Below are positions 13,722 through 21,402 of a stretch of DNA of 40,980 nucleotides, one piece after another (positions within the stretch are counted from its first letter, which is position 1; every line of letters begins with the position of its first letter). The notes under the pieces are model-generated. The model saw only the letters and a list, made by a program, of their open reading frames with translations. It was not told where the DNA came from and did not search any database. The stretch is from Bradyrhizobium sp. ORS 375 (GTDB taxonomy: Bacteria > Pseudomonadota > Alphaproteobacteria > Rhizobiales > Xanthobacteraceae), in assembly GCF_000239775.1 (NCBI RefSeq), contig NZ_CAFI01000085.1, positions 1 through 40,980 on the forward strand, given 5' to 3'. Position numbers and translations under genes: made by a program.

Positions 13722-16538
13722 GTGAACAACAAACAACTATCACTTGATGGCGTGTGGTCTTTCCTACACGTGCCTCAGGACAGCATCACGCCCGCTGAAG
13801 TGCGCGAGATCAGCGTTCCCGGCGTGTGGCAGGCGCAGTTCCCCGACCTGCGGATGCGCGCCGGCATCGGCATCTATCAGCGGCGGTTCACGCTCGATGC
13901 CGGCTGGCGCCGCGACCAGGCATTTCTCAGGTTCGGAGCCGTGTTCCACTTTGCCCGGGTATGGATCAACGGCCAGCATGTCGGCGACCACGAGGGCGGG
14001 TTCCTGCCGTTCTCGTTCGATGTTACGGCGCACCTGCACGATGGCGAGAACGAGATCGTCGTCCGCGTCGAGAGCCCGACGGACGATCCCAATGAATTCG
14101 CGGACGCCCCGTTCGCTGAGATCCCGTTCGGCAAGCAGAGCTGGTATGGCCCGCTCTCCGGGATCTGGCAGCCCGTGCGTCTCGAGCAGCGCATTGCCGA
14201 TCACCTTGCAGAGCAGCGAATCCAGAGCGATCCCGATACCGGCCTGGTGACTGCAAGGATCGGCCTGGCTGCGCCACTCGCGGCTGCCTCGTCGCTCGAG
14301 ATGCGTATTCTGACTCCGGCCGGAGAGGTCGCGGGAACCGCGCATGTCGATGCGGCGGCGGGCGCAAGTGAGATTCTCGCTCAAGCCGTCGTCCGTGACG
14401 TGCTCAAATGGTCTCCGGCGCAGCCCAACCTCTATCGCGTGCAGCTCACCTTGCGGCGCGACGGCGAGGTGATCGACGAGGCCGGGGAGACCATCGGCTT
14501 TCGCAAATTCGAGACCAGGGACGGCCAGTTCTATCTCAATGACGAGCCACTCTATCTGCGTGGCGCGCTCGATCAGGATTACTACGCGGACACGATCTGC
14601 ACGCCGCCTTCGATGGAGTTCCTGGAAGACCAGTTCCGCAAGGCGCGGGAGCTTGGGCTGAACTGCCTGCGTTGTCACATCAAGGCACCCGATCCGCGTT
14701 ATTACGAGGCAGCAGACCGCGTCGGTCTGCTGATCTGGGCGGAGCTGCCGAACGGCGGATTCTCGACCGAGCGGTCGCGTGCGCGCAAGGAGCGGATGCT
14801 CAAAGGGATCGTCGACCGCGACGGCAATCATCCCTCGATCGTCTGCTGGACGATCATTAACGAGAACTGGGGCGTTGACCTCGTCCATGATGCCGAGCAC
14901 CGGGCGTGGCTGCGCAAGCTCTATGCCTGGCTCAAATCCTACGATCCGTCCCGGCTCGTGGTCGACAACTCGCCGGTGGCGCCGAGCTTCCACATCCAGA
15001 CGGATATCGCCGACTACCATTTCTACGCGGCTTATCCCGACAGCCGGGCCGACTGGGATCGCTTCGTCGACGGTCTCGCGGCGCGCTCCGATTGGTTGTT
15101 CAGCCCTGAGGGCGACGCGGTGAGCACGGGCAGGGAGCCCTTGGTGTGTTCCGAGTTCGGCAATTGGGGCCTTCCGGATCCTGCGCAGCTTACAGGTGCG
15201 GATGGTCGGGAGCCGTGGTGGTTCGAGACGGGCCATGATTGGGGCGAGGGCGTGATGTACGCTCACGGCATCGAGAACCGGTTCCGCGACTGGAGCCTCG
15301 ACCGCGTGTTCGGCTCGTTGCGAGCCTTCGTCCAAGCGGCGCAATGGCAGCAATATCACTCGCTCAAATATGAGATCGAGCGGATGCGGCGCCGGCCGGA
15401 GATCGCCGGCTACGTGATCACCGAGTTCACCGATTGCCATTGGGAGTCCAATGGCCTGCTCGACATGCTGCGGAATCCGCGGGTCTTTCACGACGTATTC
15501 GCGCGCATCAATGCCGACACCGTAATCGTGCCGGACTGGCAGCGATTGTCGTACTGGGATGACGAGCAGCCAACCATCGGTGTCTCGATCGCGAACGGGG
15601 TGGAGGCCATTGAGGGGGCCACGCTTGCATGGTCGGTCGACGGCCAAGAAAGCGTTTCCGCCTGCCGCGCAGGACGCGGCACCGTGACGGAGTTGGAGCC
15701 CCTCGTGCTGACGCTGCCGCCGGTCGAAACGGCCCGCAGCATCAGGGTCGGATTCGAGCTGCGGGCTGCTGACCAGAGGCTGATCGCTTCGAACAGCCTC
15801 GACCTCGCGGTCCATCCCAGGAGCTTGCGCCATGCTGCGCCTGACACGATGGTCTGGGCGCCGTCGGAGGAGCTGCGCCAGCGGCTGCGGGCGCAGGGCT
15901 ATAGGCTGGCCAACGCATTGGCGGAGGCGGATCTTGTCATCGCCACCGCGCATGACGAGGCCATCGCCGCTCATGTCAGGGCTGGCGGCACGCTGCTGCT
16001 ACTCGCCGATCATGAGATGTCGCTCAACCCGTTCTTTCCGCATTGGCAGAACGTCCGGGTGCAGAGTCGGGGCGGCGCGTTGTGGCGCGGCGACTGGGTC
16101 TCGACCTTCGCCTGGCTGCGGCGCCGCGGCGCCTTTGCACATGTGCCCGGAGGGCCGCTGATCGATGCGACCTTCGACCGTGTCATTCCCGAGCTCGTCA
16201 TCAGCGGCTGCAACCTGCTCGATTTCCAGGCCCGGGTTCACGCCGCTCTGGTGATCGGCTGGATCCACAAGCCGGTCGCGCTGGCGGTGGAACGCGGCTA
16301 CGGCAAGGGACGCGTGCTCGTCTCGAGCTTCCGCCTGTTCCTTGACGATCCGCTGGCGGATCCCACGGCCACCATGCTGCTGGATGCGCTGGTCACGACG
16401 GCGCTCCGGGCGCAGACCTTGCCGGGGGCTGCGGCGGAACAGCTGTCCGGCGGTCCTGATCGAGAGATGCTGCTGGGCTCTGGAAGCAACGACACCATTC
16501 GTCACATGCCGCCACCATTTGCGATGACCCGACGCTGA
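13722..16538 (+). CDS. glycoside hydrolase family 2 protein with extra C-terminal domain
   Basis: A protein of 938 residues. Residues about 1-170 form the GH2 sugar-binding jelly roll (SVPGVWQAQFPDL, HVGDHEGGFLPFSFDVT), about 180-270 the immunoglobulin-like domain, and 270-600 the TIM barrel. The acid/base is E381 (TIINENWG) and the likely nucleophile E478 (VCSEFGNWG), 97 apart as in beta-glucuronidase-type enzymes; TEFTD follows near 570. Residues about 700-920 look like a glutamine-amidotransferase-like domain (AHVRAGGTLLLLADHE). No signal peptide is seen, so it may act in the cytoplasm. The GTG start has GGAG eight bases upstream. Substrate is not readable (galactoside, glucuronide or mannoside). 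A 39-base gap leads into the next hydrolase gene. Confidence 0.88.
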   Translation: MNNKQLSLDGVWSFLHVPQDSITPAEVREISVPGVWQAQFPDLRMRAGIGIYQRRFTLDAGWRRDQAFLRFGAVFHFARVWINGQHVGDHEGGFLPFSFDVTAHLHDGENEIVVRVESPTDDPNEFADAPFAEIPFGKQSWYGPLSGIWQPVRLEQRIADHLAEQRIQSDPDTGLVTARIGLAAPLAAASSLEMRILTPAGEVAGTAHVDAAAGASEILAQAVVRDVLKWSPAQPNLYRVQLTLRRDGEVIDEAGETIGFRKFETRDGQFYLNDEPLYLRGALDQDYYADTICTPPSMEFLEDQFRKARELGLNCLRCHIKAPDPRYYEAADRVGLLIWAELPNGGFSTERSRARKERMLKGIVDRDGNHPSIVCWTIINENWGVDLVHDAEHRAWLRKLYAWLKSYDPSRLVVDNSPVAPSFHIQTDIADYHFYAAYPDSRADWDRFVDGLAARSDWLFSPEGDAVSTGREPLVCSEFGNWGLPDPAQLTGADGREPWWFETGHDWGEGVMYAHGIENRFRDWSLDRVFGSLRAFVQAAQWQQYHSLKYEIERMRRRPEIAGYVITEFTDCHWESNGLLDMLRNPRVFHDVFARINADTVIVPDWQRLSYWDDEQPTIGVSIANGVEAIEGATLAWSVDGQESVSACRAGRGTVTELEPLVLTLPPVETARSIRVGFELRAADQRLIASNSLDLAVHPRSLRHAAPDTMVWAPSEELRQRLRAQGYRLANALAEADLVIATAHDEAIAAHVRAGGTLLLLADHEMSLNPFFPHWQNVRVQSRGGALWRGDWVSTFAWLRRRGAFAHVPGGPLIDATFDRVIPELVISGCNLLDFQARVHAALVIGWIHKPVALAVERGYGKGRVLVSSFRLFLDDPLADPTATMLLDALVTTALRAQTLPGAAAEQLSGGPDREMLLGSGSNDTIRHMPPPFAMTRR

Positions 16539-16577
16539 GCGATCGCCGCTCGGAGGGTGGATCAGGAGAACCGGGCG

Positions 16578-17744
16578 ATGCGCAGCGCACTGAGAAACAT
16601 CCTGCTCGGTCTCCTCCTGATCGTCATACCAGCGACAGGTCGGGCAGAGCAGTGGACGGCCGCTGACGCAACGAACTGGGCGGCGGGTCAACCCTGGATG
16701 GTTGGGGCCAACTACATTCCTGCCGACGCCAGCAACACGCTCGAGATGTGGCAGGAGGAGAGTTTCGATCCCGCGCGCATCGAGCTCGAACTCGGGTGGG
16801 CCGAGCGGCTCGGCTTCAACACCTTGCGCGTCTTTCTGCACGACCTGCTCTGGCAGCAGGATGCCATGGCATTCACGCGCCGGATCGACCGCTCTCTCGC
16901 GATCGCGGATAAACACCATTTGCGCGTCATCCTCGTCCTGTTCGATTCCTGCTGGGATCCTGATCCGCGGCTTGGACAACAGGCCCCGCCTGTGCCGGGC
17001 GTCCATAACTCGCGCTGGGTACAAAGCCCAGGCTCGGCAGCGCTTCAAGACGAAGGCCAATGGCCGCGGCTCCAGGCCTATGTCGAAGGCGTGGTCGGCG
17101 CCTTCAGGAACGACAAGCGCATCCTCGCCTGGGACATCTGGAACGAGCCTGATAACGTCAATCGCGACAGCTACTTTCAGCGGGAGCCGGCTGACAAGAT
17201 CGACAGAGTGCGCTCCTTGCTTCCACGGGCGTTCGCCTGGGCGCGGATGTCGCGCCCGATCCAGCCGCTGACCAGTGCGGTGTGGCGCGATCCGTCGAGG
17301 GCGCGGCCGCCCGACGAGATCGAGCGGATTCAGCTCTCGAACTCCGACATCATTTCCTTCCACAGCTATGACGAGCCGGATCGTTTTGAGCGGCAGATCC
17401 TCTTCCTGGAACAGGACAAGCGACCCATTCTGTGCACCGAGTATATGGCACGTCCGCGCGGCAGTACGTTCGAGGGCATCCTGCCGATCGCGGCCCGTCA
17501 TCATGTCGGAGCGATCAATTGGGGATTTGCGAACGGCATGACGCAGACACATCTGCCGTGGGATTCCTGGCAGACCCCCTATGTTGGTCGTGAGCCGCCG
17601 GTGTGGTTTCACGACATCTTTCGGTCCGACGGCCGTGCCTATCGCGAGAGAGAGACCGCTTTCATCCGCAAGCTGATCGACGCGCAAAGCGCCGTTCCGA
17701 TCGAAGCGCCTCGGAAGACGGGAGCAAGCACCGGCCGCGATTAA
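16578..17744 (+). CDS. exported GH5-like glycoside hydrolase
   Basis: A clan-A hydrolase of 388 residues. A signal peptide covers residues 1-23 (RNILLGLLLIVIPATGRAEQ, likely cleaved after GRA), so it probably acts in the periplasm or outside. The barrel has the acid/base Glu in WDIWNEPDN (E190) and the nucleophile Glu in ILCTEYMAR (E288), the arrangement of cellulase/mannanase-type GH5 enzymes. The ATG at 16578 is chosen because AGGAG sits about nine bases upstream; an in-frame GTG at 16557 would extend the protein before the signal peptide. It directly follows the GH2 gene. A likely job is trimming or turnover of the glycan made by this locus; the real substrate is unknown. Confidence 0.82.
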   Translation: MRSALRNILLGLLLIVIPATGRAEQWTAADATNWAAGQPWMVGANYIPADASNTLEMWQEESFDPARIELELGWAERLGFNTLRVFLHDLLWQQDAMAFTRRIDRSLAIADKHHLRVILVLFDSCWDPDPRLGQQAPPVPGVHNSRWVQSPGSAALQDEGQWPRLQAYVEGVVGAFRNDKRILAWDIWNEPDNVNRDSYFQREPADKIDRVRSLLPRAFAWARMSRPIQPLTSAVWRDPSRARPPDEIERIQLSNSDIISFHSYDEPDRFERQILFLEQDKRPILCTEYMARPRGSTFEGILPIAARHHVGAINWGFANGMTQTHLPWDSWQTPYVGREPPVWFHDIFRSDGRAYRERETAFIRKLIDAQSAVPIEAPRKTGASTGRD

Positions 17745-17780
17745 CACTTGTTACCAGACGGGACTGCGGCAACCGACATA

Positions 17781-17805
17781 GGAACGAGTGTCAATTCCCG
17801 GCCTT
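17781..17805 (+). promoter_or_regulatory. EcfG-type promoter for the glycosyltransferase/GH1-like pair
   Basis: ATAGGAACG has GGAAC at 17781-17785, then 18 bases and TT (17804-17805, read as CTT). The predicted start is about 20 bases before the ATG at 17832. The gap between 17744 and 17832 is 87 bases. Confidence 0.6.
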
Positions 17806-17831
17806 GATCTGCGAGCCGTGAGGGACCGACC

Positions 17832-19019
17832 ATGCCACCTGCGATAAGCCTTGACCCAAGCCGCGAGGAACGCGGCGGACTGATCTGCTTATCTCACCTC
17901 AGGTGGAATTTCGTCTATCAACGGCCACAGCACCTGCTGTCACGAGCCGCAGCCCTGGTCGACGTCTTTGTCTTCGAGGAGCCGATCTTCGATGCCACAG
18001 AGCCCACACTCGTAGCCAGCGACGGTGGTCCGGGCGTCCAGGTGCTGGTGCCGCATCTGCCGCCGTCGGACAATGTCGAGGTCATCGAAGCTCAGCAACG
18101 CGAGCTGCTGAACGAATTCATCGACTCGAAGTCCTTTCCGGAGCTGATCCTCTGGTACTACACGCCGATGGCGCTGGGGTTCACCAGCCATTTGCGCCCG
18201 GACCTCTGCGTCTACGACTGCATGGACGAACTGACGGCGTTCCGGTTCGCTCCGCCACGCCTGGTCGAGCGTGAGATCGAGCTCCTCGCAAGCTGTGACG
18301 TCGTCTTCACCGGAGGCCAGAGCCTTTACGACGCCAAGCAGGACCGCCATCCGCACGTGCATTGTTGCCCGAGCAGCATCGACAAGGCCCATTTCGCTCA
18401 GGCCCGGCAGCTCCGCGGCGACTCGGAGCCGTTAGATCAAGCTGGCATCCCGCCGCGCCGCGCCGGCTTCTTCGGCGTGATCGACGAGCGCATGGACATG
18501 ACGTTGTTGCAGACGATGGCCGCGCAGGCGCCCGACGTGCAGTTCGTGATGATCGGTCCGCTTGCGAAGATCGAGCGCTCCGAGCTCCCCGATCTGCCGA
18601 ACCTGCACTGGCTCGGCCCGAAGCAGTATCGTGAGCTGCCGTTCTACCTCGCCGGATGGGATTGCGGCATCATGCCGTTCGCCCGCAACGAGAGCACGCG
18701 ATTCATCAGCCCGACCAAGACGCCTGAATACCTCGCCGGTGGCCTGCCTGTTGTCTCGACTGATATTAACGACGTCCGCAGACCTTATGGTGAGCTGGGG
18801 CTGGTGGCGATCGCCGACACGGCAGAGGCATTCTTACATGAGGTCCGGCGAAGCATTGAGACGCGCGGCGACGCGCATCGGCTGAAGCGCGTGGATCAGT
18901 TTCTGTCGGACAAGTCCTGGGATTTCACGTTTGGGAAGATGGTGCAAGTCATGCGGCAGCGAGGCGCGTCGCTTGGAGCGAACCCGAGGGTGGCAACGGA
19001 TCGGATCGAGCGTGTCTAG
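17832..19019 (+). CDS. GT-B type glycosyltransferase
   Basis: A cytoplasmic, possibly membrane-associated, glycosyltransferase of 395 residues. The N-terminal half begins with CLSHLRWNFVYQRPQHLLSR, a signature of GT-B enzymes in exopolysaccharide loci, and has VYDCMDELTAF. The C-terminal half has the nucleotide-sugar site: MIGPLAKIE, NLHWLGPKQYRELPFYL, and the donor-contact Glu in SPTKTPEYLAGGLPVVSTD. It most resembles the family 4/teichuronic-acid type transferases. GAGGGA precedes the ATG. The stop and the next start overlap by one base (TAGTG), so it is coupled to the GH1-like gene. Donor and acceptor are unknown; with glf nearby a galactofuranosyl donor is possible. Confidence 0.87.
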   Translation: MPPAISLDPSREERGGLICLSHLRWNFVYQRPQHLLSRAAALVDVFVFEEPIFDATEPTLVASDGGPGVQVLVPHLPPSDNVEVIEAQQRELLNEFIDSKSFPELILWYYTPMALGFTSHLRPDLCVYDCMDELTAFRFAPPRLVEREIELLASCDVVFTGGQSLYDAKQDRHPHVHCCPSSIDKAHFAQARQLRGDSEPLDQAGIPPRRAGFFGVIDERMDMTLLQTMAAQAPDVQFVMIGPLAKIERSELPDLPNLHWLGPKQYRELPFYLAGWDCGIMPFARNESTRFISPTKTPEYLAGGLPVVSTDINDVRRPYGELGLVAIADTAEAFLHEVRRSIETRGDAHRLKRVDQFLSDKSWDFTFGKMVQVMRQRGASLGANPRVATDRIERV

Positions 19020-20176
19020 TGGCGAGCGACGACCTGCAATGCACGGCCTACGTCAAGTCCGCGCTTTTCGATAGTTTCTTCATCGGTGGGTTCGAGTGCT
19101 CGACCCATCGACGCCCTGACGGCAGGCGTCTGGACCTCATCGCGGCCAGCGGCCATGATCGATCCGCGTTCGACGACTACCGGCGTTTGAAGCAGGTCGG
19201 CCTGCACACCTTCCGCGACGGGCTTCGATGGCATCTCATCGAGCAAGCTCCCGGCCGTTATGAATGGTCGACAGCCATTGCGGCCTTGCGAGCCGCGCGA
19301 CGCGCTGGCGTTCAGGTGATCTGGGACCTGCTGCACTATGGCTGGCCGGATGATATCGATATCTTCGCGCCGGAGTTCGTCTCCCGGTTTGCGCGCTTTG
19401 CGGCAGCTGCTGCGCGTCTTGTGAAAGAGGAGAGTGGTGGGGCCGGCTACTTCTGTCCAATCAATGAGATCTCATATTTTGCCTGGGCCGGTGGCGACAA
19501 CGCTCTGATGAATCCGTTCTGCGTCGGGGAAGGCGGCCGGCTTAAGCGGCAGCTCGTCCGTGCCTCCATCGCCGCGATCGACGCCATTCGGGCTGTCGAT
19601 CCAGCGGCGCGCATCGTGCACGCTGAGCCGTTGGTGCACATCGCCCCGGCGGGTGATGGAGACGAGGCGCTGGCCGAGACCCTGAAGGGCTATCAATACG
19701 AAGCGATGGACATGCTGACCGGCCGTATGGCGTCCGAGCTCGGGGGGAGGCCGGATTGTCTCGATATTCTCGGCGTCAATTATTATCCGGACAACCAATG
19801 GCTTACGAATGGGGCGACCATTCCGCTCGGCCATTGTCGTTATCGAGCCTTTCGCCATTTGCTCAGCGAGTGCCATGCCCGTTACCGAACGCCGATGTTC
19901 ATTTCCGAGACGGGCGCGGAAGGCAGCGCCCGCGCGGCCTGGCTTTATTATGTTGCGCGCGAGGTGCTCGCCGCTCGCAATGACGGCGTCGACCTCGAGG
20001 GGCTCTGCCTGTATCCGGTCCTAGACTATCCCGGATGGGTCAACGAACGGTCCTGCGAAACCGGATTGCTGGGGCCGATCGGGCAAGACGGAGGCCGGCT
20101 TTTTTACGAGCCGCTGTGTCAGGAGCTGATTGCGTCCGCGGCCTGTCTCAGGCGTGGCATGCCTGTCGTGTGTTAG
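19019..20176 (+). CDS. GH1-like (clan A) glycosidase-family protein
   Basis: A protein of 385 residues without a signal peptide. It opens with FFIGGFECSTHRRPDGRRLD, as in GH1-like proteins from glycan clusters. The acid/base-position Glu is in FCPINEISYF (E150) and the nucleophile-position Glu in MFISETGAEG (E297), both kept. Other barrel motifs are HTFRDGLRWHLIE, QVIWDLLHYGWPDDID and DILGVNYYPDNQW. The start is GTG, overlapping the previous stop by one base. It may hydrolyse a lipid-linked or cytosolic oligosaccharide, or act as a transglycosidase in glycan assembly; neither is established. It is the second GH1-like protein in this locus, single-domain and distinct from the fusion at 10984-12831. 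Confidence 0.82.
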   Translation: MASDDLQCTAYVKSALFDSFFIGGFECSTHRRPDGRRLDLIAASGHDRSAFDDYRRLKQVGLHTFRDGLRWHLIEQAPGRYEWSTAIAALRAARRAGVQVIWDLLHYGWPDDIDIFAPEFVSRFARFAAAAARLVKEESGGAGYFCPINEISYFAWAGGDNALMNPFCVGEGGRLKRQLVRASIAAIDAIRAVDPAARIVHAEPLVHIAPAGDGDEALAETLKGYQYEAMDMLTGRMASELGGRPDCLDILGVNYYPDNQWLTNGATIPLGHCRYRAFRHLLSECHARYRTPMFISETGAEGSARAAWLYYVAREVLAARNDGVDLEGLCLYPVLDYPGWVNERSCETGLLGPIGQDGGRLFYEPLCQELIASAACLRRGMPVVC

Positions 20177-20204
20177 CTGCTCCCCGCATGGCCGCGCGGC
20201 ATTA

Positions 20205-20229
20205 GGAACGTTCATTTTCCGCCCAGCTT
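20205..20229 (+). promoter_or_regulatory. EcfG-type promoter for glf and the ABC exporter
   Basis: TTAGGAACG has GGAAC at 20205-20209, then 18 bases and TT (20228-20229, read as CTT). The leader to the ATG at 20254 would be about 18 bases. Confidence 0.6.
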
Positions 20230-20253
20230 CTCTCCCGGTCAGATATCGGGAGT

Positions 20254-21402
20254 ATGACCGTGTTCGATTGGTTGATCGTTGGGGCAGGATTTGCAGGAAG
20301 CGTGCTCGCAGAGCGGCTTGCTACGCAGTTGAAGCAGACCGTGTTGATCATCGACCGGCGACCGCATATCGGCGGAAACGCCTATGATTGTTACGACGCG
20401 GCCGGCGTGCTGATGCACCGCTATGGCCCGCACATTTTCCACACAAATTCCAGCGAGATATTTCAGTACCTGTCGAATTTCACCGAGTGGCGGTCCTATG
20501 AGCACCGGGTACGGGCGAGCGTGAAGGGGCAGCAGCTGCCGATTCCGATCAACCGCACCACGCTGAATCGTCTGTACGGCCTGCAGCTGTCGACGGAGGA
20601 GGAAGCCGAAGCGTTCTACGAAAGCCGTCGCGAGTCGATCGATACGATCCGAACCTCGGAAGACGTCGTCGTCGACCGGGTCGGCCGCGAGCTGTACGAG
20701 CTGTTCTTCAGAGGCTATACGCGCAAGCAGTGGGGGCTCGATCCCTCGCAGCTGGACAAGTCGGTGACGGCGCGCGTGCCGACGCGCGCGAACACCGATG
20801 ACCGCTATTTCGGCGACAGCCATCAATTTATGCCCAAGGACGGCTATACGCGGATGTTCGAGCGCATGCTCGACAATCCTCGGATCTCGATCATGCTGCA
20901 GACCGACTTCAACATGATCAAGAAGCTCGTCCCATACCGCAACCTGATCTTCACCGGCGCCGTCGATGAGTATTTCGATCGCTGCTACGGAGCGCTGCCG
21001 TATCGCTCGCTACGGTTCGAGCACGTGACGTTGCCGAAAGAGTGGCATCAGGACGTGGCGGTCGTGAATTACCCCGGCGACGAGCCGTTCACGCGTGTCA
21101 GCGAATACAAGCATCTGACAGGACAGGTGCACCCGTTCACGACGATCACCTATGAGCATCCGACGGATATCGGCGACCCCTATTATCCGATCCCCTGCGA
21201 CAGCAATCGCGCGCTTTACCGCAAGTATCAGGCGCTGGCTGCGAGCCAGAGCGATGTCCATTTCGTCGGCCGTCTCGCGACCTATCAGTACTACAACATG
21301 GACCAGGTCGTGGGGCAGGCGCTTGCCACGTTCCGGCGCATCCGGGACGCCGAGCAGCGCGTTGCGCCTGACGTCACTGATCGCAGTTTCGCTTCGGCAT
21401 GA
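20254..21402 (+). CDS. glf: UDP-galactopyranose mutase
   Basis: A flavoenzyme of 382 residues that converts UDP-galactopyranose to UDP-galactofuranose, the donor for galactofuranosyl residues in surface glycans. The FAD motif is VGAGFAGSVLAERLA (residues about 9-23), followed by DRRPHIGGNAYD and the conserved YGPHIFHTN. The substrate region includes FFRGYTRKQWGLDPSQL, VPTRANTDDRYF and PKDGYTRMFERML, and the C-terminus has GRLATYQYYNMDQVVGQAL. Length and motifs are normal for bacterial Glf. The stop overlaps the start of the ABC transporter gene (ATGA), so the two are coupled. It sits behind an EcfG-type promoter, so galactofuranose supply may be stress-induced. Confidence 0.95.
   Translation: MTVFDWLIVGAGFAGSVLAERLATQLKQTVLIIDRRPHIGGNAYDCYDAAGVLMHRYGPHIFHTNSSEIFQYLSNFTEWRSYEHRVRASVKGQQLPIPINRTTLNRLYGLQLSTEEEAEAFYESRRESIDTIRTSEDVVVDRVGRELYELFFRGYTRKQWGLDPSQLDKSVTARVPTRANTDDRYFGDSHQFMPKDGYTRMFERMLDNPRISIMLQTDFNMIKKLVPYRNLIFTGAVDEYFDRCYGALPYRSLRFEHVTLPKEWHQDVAVVNYPGDEPFTRVSEYKHLTGQVHPFTTITYEHPTDIGDPYYPIPCDSNRALYRKYQALAASQSDVHFVGRLATYQYYNMDQVVGQALATFRRIRDAEQRVAPDVTDRSFASA

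Noticed and set aside
13764-15974. A 736-codon minus-strand frame
   Set aside because: Antisense shadow of the GH2 gene; composition dominated by Arg, Asp, Val and His without motifs.
15999-17747. A 582-codon minus-strand frame
   Set aside because: Spans the antisense of two convincing glycosidase genes and the gap between them.
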